Of a stretch of 64,000 nt of DNA, positions 18,248 to 27,026 are shown one piece after another. The DNA comes from Aquisphaera insulae. GTDB lineage: Bacteria > Planctomycetota > Planctomycetia > Isosphaerales > Isosphaeraceae. The stretch lies in contig NZ_JAALJH010000030.1 of assembly GCF_011064615.1 (NCBI RefSeq), positions 30,761 through 94,760 on the forward strand, given 5' to 3'. Position 1 is the first letter of the stretch; each line of letters starts with the position of its first letter. The notes under the pieces are model-generated. The model was not told where the DNA came from and made no database searches. It worked only from the letters and a program-made list of their open reading frames with translations. The position numbers and the translations under genes are program-made.

Positions 18248-18691
18248 ATGGAACCAAAGAACGGTGATCAACCGAGATCGAGGCCGTTCCGGCGGGTCAG
18301 TTTCGTCGAGGCGTCGTATCCGGGGAATCCGAGCAGTCCCGTCTGCCTGATCTGCTCTGAAAAGCCCGGCAGCTTCGCCCTCGACGACGACGCTCTCTGC
18401 CCGACATGCGGAAAACTCCTGAGCTGGTTCCGTTCGAAGTTCTCCGAGGAAAAGGGACTGGACCTCCGCTCGCTCACCGCTCTGACCACGTTCCGCGACC
18501 TTTCCACCGACTCTCTGGACCACATCGAATGGGTGATGGAAGCGGAGGGTCAATTCGGCATCATCCTCACCGATGCCGTCGCGGAAAGGCTCCTGACGGT
18601 CGGTGACTTCCTCGGCTACATCCGAGCGCATGCGGGCGGCACGTCGCCGGCCGGCTCGAACGTCATGTGGGATCCGCAGATCGACGGTTGA
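18248..18691 (+). CDS. acyl-carrier-protein-like protein with N-terminal zinc ribbon
   Basis: A 147-residue protein in two parts. Residues 33-54 hold CLIC and CPTC, a four-Cys zinc-ribbon pattern. Residues 75-128 look like an acyl carrier domain: TDSLDHIEWVMEAEGQFGI with Ser89 as the likely phosphopantetheine site, followed by a helix-IV-like TVGDFLGYIRAH. A carrier domain would tether an acyl or aminoacyl group through a thioester; the ribbon may recruit a partner enzyme or nucleic acid. AGGAGG lies 9 nt before the ATG. No synthase gene is adjacent; the nearest ketosynthases are about 35 kb away. The fusion is unusual, and the function is unknown beyond the domain calls. Confidence 0.75.
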   Translation: MEPKNGDQPRSRPFRRVSFVEASYPGNPSSPVCLICSEKPGSFALDDDALCPTCGKLLSWFRSKFSEEKGLDLRSLTALTTFRDLSTDSLDHIEWVMEAEGQFGIILTDAVAERLLTVGDFLGYIRAHAGGTSPAGSNVMWDPQIDG

Positions 18692-19094
18692 GGGCCGGGC
18701 GGACGGCTCGCGTCGACCTCGTCAGAGCCACGTTCGTGCCCCTCGAGATTCCTCGGGCCCATTCCCCATGGTCCGTCGAGGAAGCATCCGATTCGATGGT
18801 CGCGGCGGCATCGCGGCGCCACTCGCGAATCGGACCCGCGAGAGCCCCGTGCGGTGGCTGCTGCGTCGCCACCGCTGGACAAGGATTGTCCTTCGTCGGA
18901 GCGACGAATCGGCGAAAAGCCCGCGAAAAACGCCCGGGAAGCCCTGGCATGCGGGTTGCGAAGCCTGGCCACCATGCGACGGCCAGCTCACCAGTGGGTG
19001 AAGTTCGGATGGGACCTGACCGGTCCATCTCATCCAGTTGCCGCACCGACATGGGCGCCAGAGTGAAGTCCAGGGCCGACGAGGTGTCACGCCG
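18692..19094. other. intergenic region without recognised gene
   Basis: About 400 bases between the zinc-ribbon ACP gene and the first lipoprotein. Open frames exist on both strands, but none has a family motif, a sensible start site or a signal peptide. I see no RNA gene or strong hairpin. Confidence 0.45.
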
Positions 19095-19577
19095 ATGCGC
19101 CGAGTGTTCGTTGACGCCAGGTCGATCCACGCGGGCCTTCTCCTGGGCCTCGCCGGCTGCGGCGGCCCGCGCAGGGCAACCGTCCATCCCGTCGCGGGGA
19201 CGCTCACAGTCCGCGACCGGCCGGCGGCCCACGTGATGGTCGCCTACCACCCACTCGGTCGCGTTGCCGTCGGGGAGTCCTTGCCCGTCGGCTGCACCGG
19301 TCCGGATGGCCGCTACCGATTGATGACCTACGCGGCCGGCGACGGCGCCCCCGCCGGGGATTACGCCGTCACCGTGGTCTGGCCGGAGGATTCGCCGCCG
19401 GGTGACGAGTGCCCGGGCGAGACGACGCACGACCGGTTCGAGGGCCGGTACGCCGACCCGGCGAGCTCCCCCTGGCGCGTCACCGTCGGTCCCGGCACGA
19501 ACGAGGTGCCCCTCCGGTTGGACGCCCCGGCCGGGATGGTGGCCACGACTCCGAGCCCCGAGACGCCGGGGGAATGA
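19095..19577 (+). CDS. small lipoprotein, carboxypeptidase-regulatory-like fold
   Basis: A 160-residue protein whose N-terminus ends in a lipobox LAGC (Cys22), so it should be lipidated and anchored at a membrane. The mature part reads as one beta-sandwich: VAGTLTVRDRPAAHVMVAYHP, then GPDGRYRL and GAPAGDYAVTVVW, as in the planctomycete lipoproteins encoded next to DUF1559 pseudopilins. The start at 19095 places the signal peptide at the very N-terminus; a longer in-frame ATG at 19038 does not. It lies 131 nt before the pseudopilin gene. A paralogous lipoprotein follows that gene. Role unknown, probably cell-envelope. Confidence 0.8.
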   Translation: MRRVFVDARSIHAGLLLGLAGCGGPRRATVHPVAGTLTVRDRPAAHVMVAYHPLGRVAVGESLPVGCTGPDGRYRLMTYAAGDGAPAGDYAVTVVWPEDSPPGDECPGETTHDRFEGRYADPASSPWRVTVGPGTNEVPLRLDAPAGMVATTPSPETPGE

Positions 19578-19708
19578 CCGCCCGGCCCGGCTCTTCTAAG
19601 AACCGCCGCGCCGAACCACGAGGCGGGCGAGGAACGTCGAATTCGATCCGACCGAGCACGACCGATCGCAGAGTGGCCTCATTTCTTATCGCAGAAAGGT
19701 GATTGTTG

Positions 19709-20824
19709 ATGACGAGTCCCCTTCGACGACCCCGGCGTGGCTTCACGCTGATCGAGCTGCTGGTGGTCATCGCCATCATCGCGGTGCTCATCGGGCTGCT
19801 CCTGCCCGCCACCCAGGCCGCCCGCGAGGCCGCTCGACGGATGCAGTGCGTGAACAACCTCAAGCAGATGGGCATCGCCGTGCATCAGTTCCACGACATC
19901 CATCAGAAGCTGCCGAACATGAGCTTCTGCGGCGGCGGCTGCGAGGACACCAACCCGGGCATGCAGAACATCTACTACCGGTTTCGCCACTACCCGGTGG
20001 CCTTCGAGCTCCTGCCGCACCTCGAGCAGGGCAACCTCTACAACAAGTTCAACCTCAACCTCGCCGCGACCTCCACCGTCCCCCGCCTGGACGGCGGCCC
20101 GACCAACGCCCAACTGGCCAGCTCGCCGCTGACCGTCTTCCTGTGCCCGTCCATGCCGCAGCCGGTCAATCCGGTGTACGCCGACTATGCGAGCTACGGG
20201 TGGAATCGAGGCAACTGCGAGGTCCACTCCCCAGCTCAGCCGGGCGACATCTACAAGCCGGGGCAGGCGTACGGATTCACGCCCTCCAACGGCGTGTTCA
20301 TCTCGCGGATGGACGCCGGCATGGACTACACCACCGGCCAGTCACTGGCGGCCAGGCACGTCGCGGACCCGACCTGGTGGCAGCCCGAGGATACGTACCG
20401 GATCAGCTTCGTCAGCATCACCGACGGTCTCTCCAACACGATCGCCGCCGGCGACATGCATAACATCCTCAAGGGGTACACCACGACGACGGTCAACAGC
20501 GTGTCCATCGGCACCACGCCGGTCCCGTCGGGCGGTCCCATCGCCTGGGGATCGAGCGGCGGCGACTACTACAGCGAGGGCCGCACCACCGTGCCGATGA
20601 ACACGCTGACCGGCCCCTATTACAGCCGAAGCGTCACGGACCCGGCCGCCCTGCGGGACATCCTCTACAAGAGCCCGATCTACTCGTTCCGCAGCACCCA
20701 TCCGGGCGGGTGCAACTTCCTGCTCTGCGACGGGAGCGTGAAGTTCATCAAGCAGTCGATCAACCCGACCACCTACCAGGCGCTCGGGAGCCGGAACGGC
20801 AGCGAGGTGATCAGTGAGTACTAA
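19709..20824 (+). CDS. DUF1559 type II secretion-like pseudopilin (prepilin-type N-terminus)
   Basis: A 371-residue protein of the DUF1559 family, greatly expanded in planctomycetes. The N-terminus carries a type IV prepilin signal, RRGFTLIELLVVIAIIAVLIG, with cleavage after Gly11 and Glu at mature position 5. It is followed by the family-typical LLPATQAAREAARRMQCVNNLKQ and ends with the H-X9-DG block (STHPGGCNFLLCDGSVKFI). A prepilin peptidase would process it and it would assemble in or on the envelope. AAAGGTGA lies 7 nt before the ATG at 19709, which is preferred over the two TTG codons just upstream. The next lipoprotein gene overlaps its end by 11 nt. Confidence 0.93.
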   Translation: MTSPLRRPRRGFTLIELLVVIAIIAVLIGLLLPATQAAREAARRMQCVNNLKQMGIAVHQFHDIHQKLPNMSFCGGGCEDTNPGMQNIYYRFRHYPVAFELLPHLEQGNLYNKFNLNLAATSTVPRLDGGPTNAQLASSPLTVFLCPSMPQPVNPVYADYASYGWNRGNCEVHSPAQPGDIYKPGQAYGFTPSNGVFISRMDAGMDYTTGQSLAARHVADPTWWQPEDTYRISFVSITDGLSNTIAAGDMHNILKGYTTTTVNSVSIGTTPVPSGGPIAWGSSGGDYYSEGRTTVPMNTLTGPYYSRSVTDPAALRDILYKSPIYSFRSTHPGGCNFLLCDGSVKFIKQSINPTTYQALGSRNGSEVISEY

Positions 20825-21224
20825 CCGCGTCGTGATGGTCGCCCTCGTCGGCGTGGTGATGGTCGGCTGCGGCGAGGGCATCTCGGCCCCCCGCACCGTG
20901 CCGACCTCGGGCACGGTGCTGTTCAAGGGCAAGCCGGCCGAGGGGGTGAAGGTGACCTTCCACCCGACATTCAGCATGCAATTCACCCCCAACGGGGTGA
21001 CCGGCAAGGACGGCCGGTTCCTCCTCAGCACCGCGGCCCCCGTGGACGGGGCGCCTCCGGGGGAGTACGCGGTCACCTTCGAACTGATGCGGGCGGGGGC
21101 CGACAAGCGGGGGCTGGACACGGAATTCGATGCCTGGAAGGGAAAGTACGCAAACCCGGAGAGTGCCCCGAAAGTCACCATCGGCTCGTCGGAGACCACC
21201 CTCGAGCCGTTCCACCTCGATTGA
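20814..21224 (+). CDS. small lipoprotein coupled to the DUF1559 gene
   Basis: A 136-residue lipoprotein with GTG start at 20814, preceded by GAGGTGA inside the end of the pseudopilin gene; the 11-nt overlap implies translational coupling. The signal helix ends in VGC (Cys19). The mature domain (SGTVLFKGKPAEGVKVTFHP, GKDGRFLL, GAPPGEYAVTFEL) is the same beta-sandwich as the lipoprotein at 19095-19577, so the two are paralogs flanking the pseudopilin. It is probably envelope-anchored and may help assemble or stabilise the pseudopilin; that role is inferred only from the conserved pairing. Confidence 0.83.
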   Translation: MSTNRVVMVALVGVVMVGCGEGISAPRTVPTSGTVLFKGKPAEGVKVTFHPTFSMQFTPNGVTGKDGRFLLSTAAPVDGAPPGEYAVTFELMRAGADKRGLDTEFDAWKGKYANPESAPKVTIGSSETTLEPFHLD

Positions 21225-21341
21225 GTCGATGGCTGTCGGTCGTCCTCTGAATCGCGTCTCGAAGAGATCAGCTTCCGTGGTCCGGATCGGTTCCCGTGAC
21301 CAGAACCAGGGGTCTCCATTTCCACATCGGGAGAGGTTTTC

Positions 21342-22556
21342 ATGTTGAGCGAACGATCGCGCCGTTCCTTCCTTCGCGGCACCGCCGGGGTGGCCGGCAC
21401 ACTCGGGTTCTCGGGCGGTTGGGCCTGGCCGCTCGTCGCACGAGGCGACGGGCAGCGTGCGGATGCGACGCCATTGATCACCCGGGCCGTCGCGTACCTT
21501 CGCGGCCGGCAGGCCGCGGATGGGAGCTGGTCGGTCGACCGCGGCGAGCCCGGGATCACGGCGCTGGTCGTCGCGGCGCTCCTGCGTTCGGGGCAGGTCA
21601 CCCCCGCGGAGCCGAGCGTCGCGAAGGGGCTGGCCTACCTGGAGAGCTTCCTCGGCCCCGACGGCGGCCTGAGCAAGGGGGCCCACTCGAGCTACTCAAC
21701 CTCGGTGGCCTTGTTGGCCTTCCGCGACGCCAACCGAGCCGGCCGGTACGACGCCGCGATCAAGGCCGCGCAGCAGTTCCTCCGCGCCACGCAGTTCGAC
21801 GAGTCGAACGGGACGAGGCCCGACAACCCCTACTACGGCGGGGCCGGCTACGGACCGGGAGGCGGACCTCGACCGCCGCAGCCAGCCGCGAAGAGTGACG
21901 CCGCCACCAAGAAGGCGGCCACGCCCCGCGCCCCTCGCCCCGACCTTTCGAACACGTCGTTCATGATCGAGGCGCTCCGCAGCACGGGCGTACCGGCCGA
22001 CGACCCCGCCCTCAGGCGGGCCGTCCTGTTCATCTCCCGCTGCCAGAACCTCAAGAGCGAGTTCAACGACCAGCCCTGGGCCGACAAGATCAACGACGGC
22101 GGCTTCATCTACACCGTCGCCAACGGCGGGACCAGCATCGCCGGCAAGACCCCCGAGGGTCATCCCCTGTCGTACGGCTCGATGACCTATGCCGGCCTCA
22201 AGAGCATGATCTACGCCGGCCTGACGAAGGACGACCCCCGCGTCGCGGCGGCCCTCGGCTTCATCCGCAAGACCTACACCGTGGAGGCCAATCCCGGGGC
22301 CGGCGACCGTGCCCTGTATTACTACTACGTGATGTTCGCCAAGGCCCTCGCGGTCCTGGGCGAGCCGACCATCGTGGACGGCAACGGCGTCGCTCACGAC
22401 TGGCGTGCCGACCTGATCTCGGCGCTCGGGAAGCGGCAGAGCAAGGAGGGGAGCTGGGTCAACGCCACCGACCGTTTCATGGAAGGTGACGCGAACCTCG
22501 TGACCGCCTACGCCCTGCTCGCGCTGGGCCACGCGGCCGGCAGCGGCAAGAGCTGA
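21342..22556 (+). CDS. Tat-exported prenyltransferase/squalene-oxidase repeat protein
   Basis: A 404-residue protein with a twin-arginine signal (RRSFLRGTAGVAGTLG) and then alpha/alpha-toroid repeats of the squalene-hopene-cyclase/prenyltransferase type: AVAYLRGRQAADGSW near 50-65, FLGPDGGLSKG, and LGKRQSKEGSWV near the C-terminus. The Asp-rich cyclase motif DxDD is not seen, so terpene cyclisation is unlikely. Such exported members are common in planctomycetes and their role is not established. A Pro/Ala/Lys-rich linker lies around residues 180-205. GGGAGAGG precedes the ATG. It converges with trpS. Confidence 0.82.
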   Translation: MLSERSRRSFLRGTAGVAGTLGFSGGWAWPLVARGDGQRADATPLITRAVAYLRGRQAADGSWSVDRGEPGITALVVAALLRSGQVTPAEPSVAKGLAYLESFLGPDGGLSKGAHSSYSTSVALLAFRDANRAGRYDAAIKAAQQFLRATQFDESNGTRPDNPYYGGAGYGPGGGPRPPQPAAKSDAATKKAATPRAPRPDLSNTSFMIEALRSTGVPADDPALRRAVLFISRCQNLKSEFNDQPWADKINDGGFIYTVANGGTSIAGKTPEGHPLSYGSMTYAGLKSMIYAGLTKDDPRVAAALGFIRKTYTVEANPGAGDRALYYYYVMFAKALAVLGEPTIVDGNGVAHDWRADLISALGKRQSKEGSWVNATDRFMEGDANLVTAYALLALGHAAGSGKS

Positions 22557-22605
22557 ACCATGGGGCCGATTGGCACTCGATGCCCCGATCACTCCCGGGA
22601 GCCAA

Positions 22606-23574
22606 TCAGGCCATCCCGCACGCCGTGCGTGCCCTTGCCAGCACGGTTCGGGCCGCGGCGTGGGCGCGTTCGGCGCCCTCGGCGCGGACCTTCGCGACCC
22701 GGTCGGGGTCGGCAACCCACTCGGCGCGGAGGGCGCGAGGGCCGTCGAAGCGGGCGATGATGGCGTCGGCCAGGCGGGTCTTCATCTCGCCATAGCCGAT
22801 GCCGCCTTCGCGGTAGCGGCGCTCGACGTCGTCCAGGTCCTCGGCGCCGGCGAAGAGGCGGTAGAGGGCCATCAGCGAGCACTTGTCGGGGTCCTTGGGG
22901 GCCTCGACGGGGGCGCTGTCGGTGACGATCTTCTTGACCTTCTTCTTGATCACGGCGGGATCGTCGAAGATCTCGATCGTGTTGCCGTAGCTCTTGGACA
23001 TCTTGCGGCCGTCCAGGCCCGGCACGACGGCGACGTTGTCCAGGATGTAGGGCTTGGGGAGGCGGAAGACCTCGGCCGGGCCGTACACGTTGTTGAATCG
23101 CTCGGCGACGTCGCGGGTGATCTCCAGGTGCTGCCGCTGGTCCTGGCCGACGGGGACGAGGTCGGCATCGTAGAGGAGGATGTCGGCGGCCATCAGGACC
23201 GGGTAGGCGAACAGGCCGTGCTCGGCCGGGATGCCCTGCTGGACCTTGTCCTTGAAGCTGACGCACTTCTCGAGCCAGCCCATGGGCGTGACCGTGGTCA
23301 AGAGCCAGGCGAGCTCCACCGTCTCGGGCACGTCGGACTGGACGAATAGGGTCGCCTTGGCCGGGTCCAGGCCCAGGGCCAGCAGGTCGACGAAGGCGTC
23401 GAACGTGTTCCGCCGCATCGTCGCCGCGTCCCGCACCGAGGTCAGCGCGTGGTAGTTGGCGATGAAGTAGAACGCCTCGTGCTCTTCCTGCAGCGCGATG
23501 TACTGCCGGATCGCCCCGAAGTAATTGCCGATGTGCAACGCGCCCGAAGGCTGGATACCCGAGAGGATCCGCAT
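22606..23574 (-). CDS. trpS: tryptophanyl-tRNA synthetase
   Basis: A 322-residue class I aminoacyl-tRNA synthetase that charges tRNA-Trp using ATP. HIGN is at residues 14-17 and KMSKS at 191-195. The Rossmann core contains PVLMAADILLYDADLVPVGQDQ, the family signature for Trp enzymes. Length matches bacterial TrpS. The ATG at 23574 begins MRILSGIQPSG, the conserved N-terminus, so the start is secure although no strong ribosome-binding site is visible. It lies downstream of, and on the same strand as, the beta-helix surface protein gene, 204 nt away, and is probably expressed independently. Confidence 0.96.
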   Translation of the reverse strand: MRILSGIQPSGALHIGNYFGAIRQYIALQEEHEAFYFIANYHALTSVRDAATMRRNTFDAFVDLLALGLDPAKATLFVQSDVPETVELAWLLTTVTPMGWLEKCVSFKDKVQQGIPAEHGLFAYPVLMAADILLYDADLVPVGQDQRQHLEITRDVAERFNNVYGPAEVFRLPKPYILDNVAVVPGLDGRKMSKSYGNTIEIFDDPAVIKKKVKKIVTDSAPVEAPKDPDKCSLMALYRLFAGAEDLDDVERRYREGGIGYGEMKTRLADAIIARFDGPRALRAEWVADPDRVAKVRAEGAERAHAAARTVLARARTACGMA

Positions 23575-23778
23575 GGCCAGGATGACTCGCTCGAACGTTC
23601 GTGTCGGACGGCGCCGTGCTCCCGATCGCGGACCGCGCCCGCCCGAACATCCGGCCCCGCGTTCTCGGCCGCCTTCGCAGGCCGGTTCGCGTTCATTCTA
23701 CCAGCTTCACCAAGGTCCTTCCAATCGGCCCGACCCGCCTGGCCGTGGCATGGCCGGCCAGAATCCCGACAGGGACCG

Positions 23779-26721
23779 TCACGCCGAGACGTGTATCCCC
23801 CGCGATCCGGTCAGGTTGACATTCCCGCCCTCGTTGTCGAGGATCGTATTCGCTTGCAGCGTCGAGCCGGCGCAATTGCCGGTCGCCCGGAGGCCGTAAC
23901 CCAGGTTCTGCGCGATCGTGTTCCCTTCCAGGCTCGCCGATCGGGTCGACATCCACGTCACGCCGTTGCCCCGGTTGTAGCGGATGAGGTTCGCGAGGGC
24001 GGCCGAGGCTCCCCCGATCCGGGTGGAGGAGGTCCCCGGGCGGAGGACGATCCCGCCGAGGGCGTTGCCCAGCCGGTTCGTGCCCAGGGCGGACGTGCCG
24101 ATCCGGGTGTGGACGATCCGATTGTCTCGCGCACGGCCAGCAATCTCGATGCCATAGCCGCGGTTCGAAGAGACCGTCACCTGTGGCTCGATCGAGGGTT
24201 GGAATCCGCCGATGGCGTTCCCGTGCGCGGAACCGGCGATCAGGATGCCGTCACCGCCGTTGGGCAGTGCCGCGTTGATATTCGTGTTGGTGCCGATCGC
24301 GGTCTCCGTGACCTGGACGCCGGTCGCCCGGCCGGTAATCTCGATGCCATGTCTGAGGTTGCCGGAGACGATGCACGTGCGAATCAGGTTATTCCCCCCG
24401 GTCGAGGTGATCAGGATCCCATCCTTCCGGTTGGGGGCGGCGGTGGAGAACGCGAAGAGTCCGGCGAAGGTGTTGAACGAGACGAATCCGCTGGCCCTGT
24501 CTCGCACCTCGATCCCGTTCCGATCGTTCCCGGCGATCACGTTGCCGAGCGGGATGACCCCTCCAACCTGGGTGTTGGCGGAGGTGCCGGAGACGAGCAG
24601 GCCGTCCCCCTTGTTGGCCACGATCGACGCGTTGTCGGCGCCGACGCCCAGGAAATTGGCCTGGACGGTCGTGTCGTCGGAATCCGTGATCCGCAGGCCA
24701 TTGCCGCCGTTGCCGCTGATGACGTTGTAGAAGACGAAGGGATCTTGCTGGAACGTACAGCCGAGGAGCGAGTTGCCGTCGGCCTTCACGATGGCCACTC
24801 CGTCGCCGCGATTGCCGAGGGCCGAGAGCCCCGAGGCGGAGGTCCCCACGAAATTACCGCTGAGCTGATTCCGCCCGGCGGCTCCGGTGATGCGGACGCC
24901 GTCGCCACCGTTGCCGGAGATGAGGTTCCCCTGGGGCGGACGGACGATTACGCCGCCGGTCGGGTCGTTCCCGCCCGTCGCCTCGCCGCCGATGAGGTTA
25001 TCCGTCGCGCCGTTGGTGATGAGGATGCCGTGCTTGGCATTGCCGCGGCGGAAAGAGCCGCTGGCGTCGGTCCCGATGAAGTTCATCGCGACCTGGTTGT
25101 GCGAGCTCCCGTAGATCCCGATGCCATTCCCACCGTTGCCGCTGATGACGTTCGAGAGCTGGAAGCTCGTCTGCACTTCCGCCTGGTACGGGGCGGTGCC
25201 CGAGGCTCCGATGACCAGCCCGACCACCACGTTACCGGCCACCGAGTTGGCGCTGCTGATGGAAGGGCTCGATGCGCCCGGCGCGTTCAGGTCGACCCAT
25301 CGGCCGTTCCCGAACGAGCCGTCGGTGTTGCGGCGGACGCTCACCCACGAGCCCTGGGCGGGGTTCGCGGTCCCTCGCTGGACGGAATCGGCGACCAGCG
25401 TGTACACGCCCTTCTCGTCGCTGCTGATCCCCTCGAAATGAGTGATGTAGTCCTTGCCGACGACCCCGTTGGGATAGTCGAACGAGGACCAGTGGGAATA
25501 TTCTCCGGTCGAGGCGTCATAGTCGACCATGTAGCCGTGACTCAGGCCGTCGCCCACATCGCCAGGGGCGCTGTAGCCGCCGACGATCGTGAGGCTCGAG
25601 CGGCCGTTGTCCCAGATGCCGTAGGCCGTGGTCGTCGTCGCGCCGGGATAGACGATGTCGCTGAGCGTACCGGCCGCGATGTTGTAGAGGAAGGCGTGCC
25701 CGGTGCCGAGCGGGGCGTCCCCTTCCGGGCCGTCCGCGTTGCCGACCGCGAGGCCACCCATCACGCTGTGGACGTAGGTGTACTGTGCCCCGGGGTAGTC
25801 GATCGTCGTGTAATTCGCCGCGTCCGAGAGATCGGCGGTCGTCCCTTGATAGAGGAAGCCGTTGACCGTGTCCGTGCCGTTTTTGTAGCTGCCGACGAGC
25901 TGGATCGAGCCGTCGGGGAGCAGGTTCGGGCCATACACGCTGGAAGACGTCGCGCCGGGCACGTTGACATCATAGCTCGTCCCTCCGACCCCCGAGATCG
26001 GCCCTACGTAGAGGAGCCCGTTCGTGCCCGAGGTCCCCGCGATCAGGTATCGACCGCGGATGTCGCCGTTCCGGATGCCCTGCCAGGCCGTGACCGGCCC
26101 CGGAGAGACCGAGTCGGCGTTGTCATACCGGACCCTCGAAACGGGGTCGGAATGGCCGATGAGATTGCCCTGGGAGGACGCGTTGATCCGGATGCCGTCG
26201 CCGCGATTGCCGGCGACCCGGCCGTCGGCTCCGAGTCCGATCCAGTTCTGCTGAACGGTCACGTGAGAGGCATTCAGCGTGACGCCGGCGTTGCCGGCCC
26301 GGATCAGCACCAGGGAGGTTAGCGACGATCCGTCGGATCCGCCCTCGAATCTCAGGCCGCGGGTCCCGCCGAAGTCGATGGTCACGACGGGCGTCCCGGC
26401 GAAGGAGGGGGCCGTCGAGCCGTCGAGCGTCACGGTCCCGGTGAGTGCGGGCAGGGACCTCCCGGCGACGCGGATCGTCCCGGCGACGCGGAACTCGATC
26501 GTGTCGGTGCCGGGTCGGTCGTTGGCCGACGTCATGGCCCAGCGGAGCGAACCTTCGCCCGAATTGAGACGATTCGTCACGGCGAAGGTGGAGAGGAGCC
26601 TCCGGTCTTCGAGGGCTTCCAGGTCGTGGACCTCGCGTCGCCGCGTCGGCCTTCGCGGAGTCTTGAAAAGCGGCCTGATCCGCCGGGATGCCGAGCCGCG
26701 GGCGAGGACGTGCGATTTCAT
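23779..26721 (-). CDS. surface beta-helix protein with LEALEDRRLLS N-terminal motif and HAF-like insert
   Basis: A 980-residue protein. After a basic N-terminus comes LEALEDRRLLS at about 34-44, a motif shared with the large surface protein at 57991-60927 and usual at the N-terminus of giant planctomycete exported proteins. Residues about 45-205 and 530-980 are right-handed parallel beta-helix repeats, with recurrent NVISGNGGNGI-like and GDGVRI-like rungs. Between them, about 205-500, lie repeats like GHAFLYN/VYPGATTTTAYGIW that resemble HAF repeats. I set the start at the ATG at 26721, where CTGGAGG sits at the right distance; the frame extends 28 codons further without a ribosome site. Likely a cell-surface or matrix protein. 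Confidence 0.83.
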   Translation of the reverse strand: MKSHVLARGSASRRIRPLFKTPRRPTRRREVHDLEALEDRRLLSTFAVTNRLNSGEGSLRWAMTSANDRPGTDTIEFRVAGTIRVAGRSLPALTGTVTLDGSTAPSFAGTPVVTIDFGGTRGLRFEGGSDGSSLTSLVLIRAGNAGVTLNASHVTVQQNWIGLGADGRVAGNRGDGIRINASSQGNLIGHSDPVSRVRYDNADSVSPGPVTAWQGIRNGDIRGRYLIAGTSGTNGLLYVGPISGVGGTSYDVNVPGATSSSVYGPNLLPDGSIQLVGSYKNGTDTVNGFLYQGTTADLSDAANYTTIDYPGAQYTYVHSVMGGLAVGNADGPEGDAPLGTGHAFLYNIAAGTLSDIVYPGATTTTAYGIWDNGRSSLTIVGGYSAPGDVGDGLSHGYMVDYDASTGEYSHWSSFDYPNGVVGKDYITHFEGISSDEKGVYTLVADSVQRGTANPAQGSWVSVRRNTDGSFGNGRWVDLNAPGASSPSISSANSVAGNVVVGLVIGASGTAPYQAEVQTSFQLSNVISGNGGNGIGIYGSSHNQVAMNFIGTDASGSFRRGNAKHGILITNGATDNLIGGEATGGNDPTGGVIVRPPQGNLISGNGGDGVRITGAAGRNQLSGNFVGTSASGLSALGNRGDGVAIVKADGNSLLGCTFQQDPFVFYNVISGNGGNGLRITDSDDTTVQANFLGVGADNASIVANKGDGLLVSGTSANTQVGGVIPLGNVIAGNDRNGIEVRDRASGFVSFNTFAGLFAFSTAAPNRKDGILITSTGGNNLIRTCIVSGNLRHGIEITGRATGVQVTETAIGTNTNINAALPNGGDGILIAGSAHGNAIGGFQPSIEPQVTVSSNRGYGIEIAGRARDNRIVHTRIGTSALGTNRLGNALGGIVLRPGTSSTRIGGASAALANLIRYNRGNGVTWMSTRSASLEGNTIAQNLGYGLRATGNCAGSTLQANTILDNEGGNVNLTGSRGIHVSA

Positions 26722-27026
26722 GATGCTGCCTCCAGGAGACTCGCGGCCGCGGGACTGCACGACGCGCCGACAGTAGCAAGCTAGGACGGGAAAGCCGTCG
26801 AGCAACTCGGAGGCTCCCGATTCATCGCCCGAGCGTCATGGTCGGCCCCGGGCCGATCCCCGGGCGAGGCCGCGATACCTTGGCCGGGCCCAGGGGGAAT
26901 GCTACGATGTCGATCCGTAAGGGCGAGCGAGGAGAAGGTAGCTCCGGCGCGGGAGTTGCGTCGGAATCCCGTTCGGCTGGCCGGCTTGTGCCGCGGCTCG
27001 GGGATCCGGGAGGGGAGGGACTGACG
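26722..27026. other. divergent intergenic region with a candidate promoter
   Basis: The space between the beta-helix gene and the plus-strand gene at 27027. On the plus strand TTGGCC (26880-26885) and TACGAT (26903-26908), 17 nt apart, form a weak sigma-70-like promoter. I see nothing else; the in-frame extension of the 27027 gene back to 26838 lacks a ribosome-binding site. Confidence 0.4.

Noticed and set aside
18663..19430. Open frames on both strands in the 18.7-19.4 kb gap
   Set aside because: None has a plausible start, signal or motif, and they overlap the lipoprotein gene at 19095.
23449..26322. 957-codon open frame opposite trpS and the beta-helix gene
   Set aside because: It crosses two real genes on the other strand, has no signal peptide or family motif, and its composition is that of a GC-rich antisense shadow.
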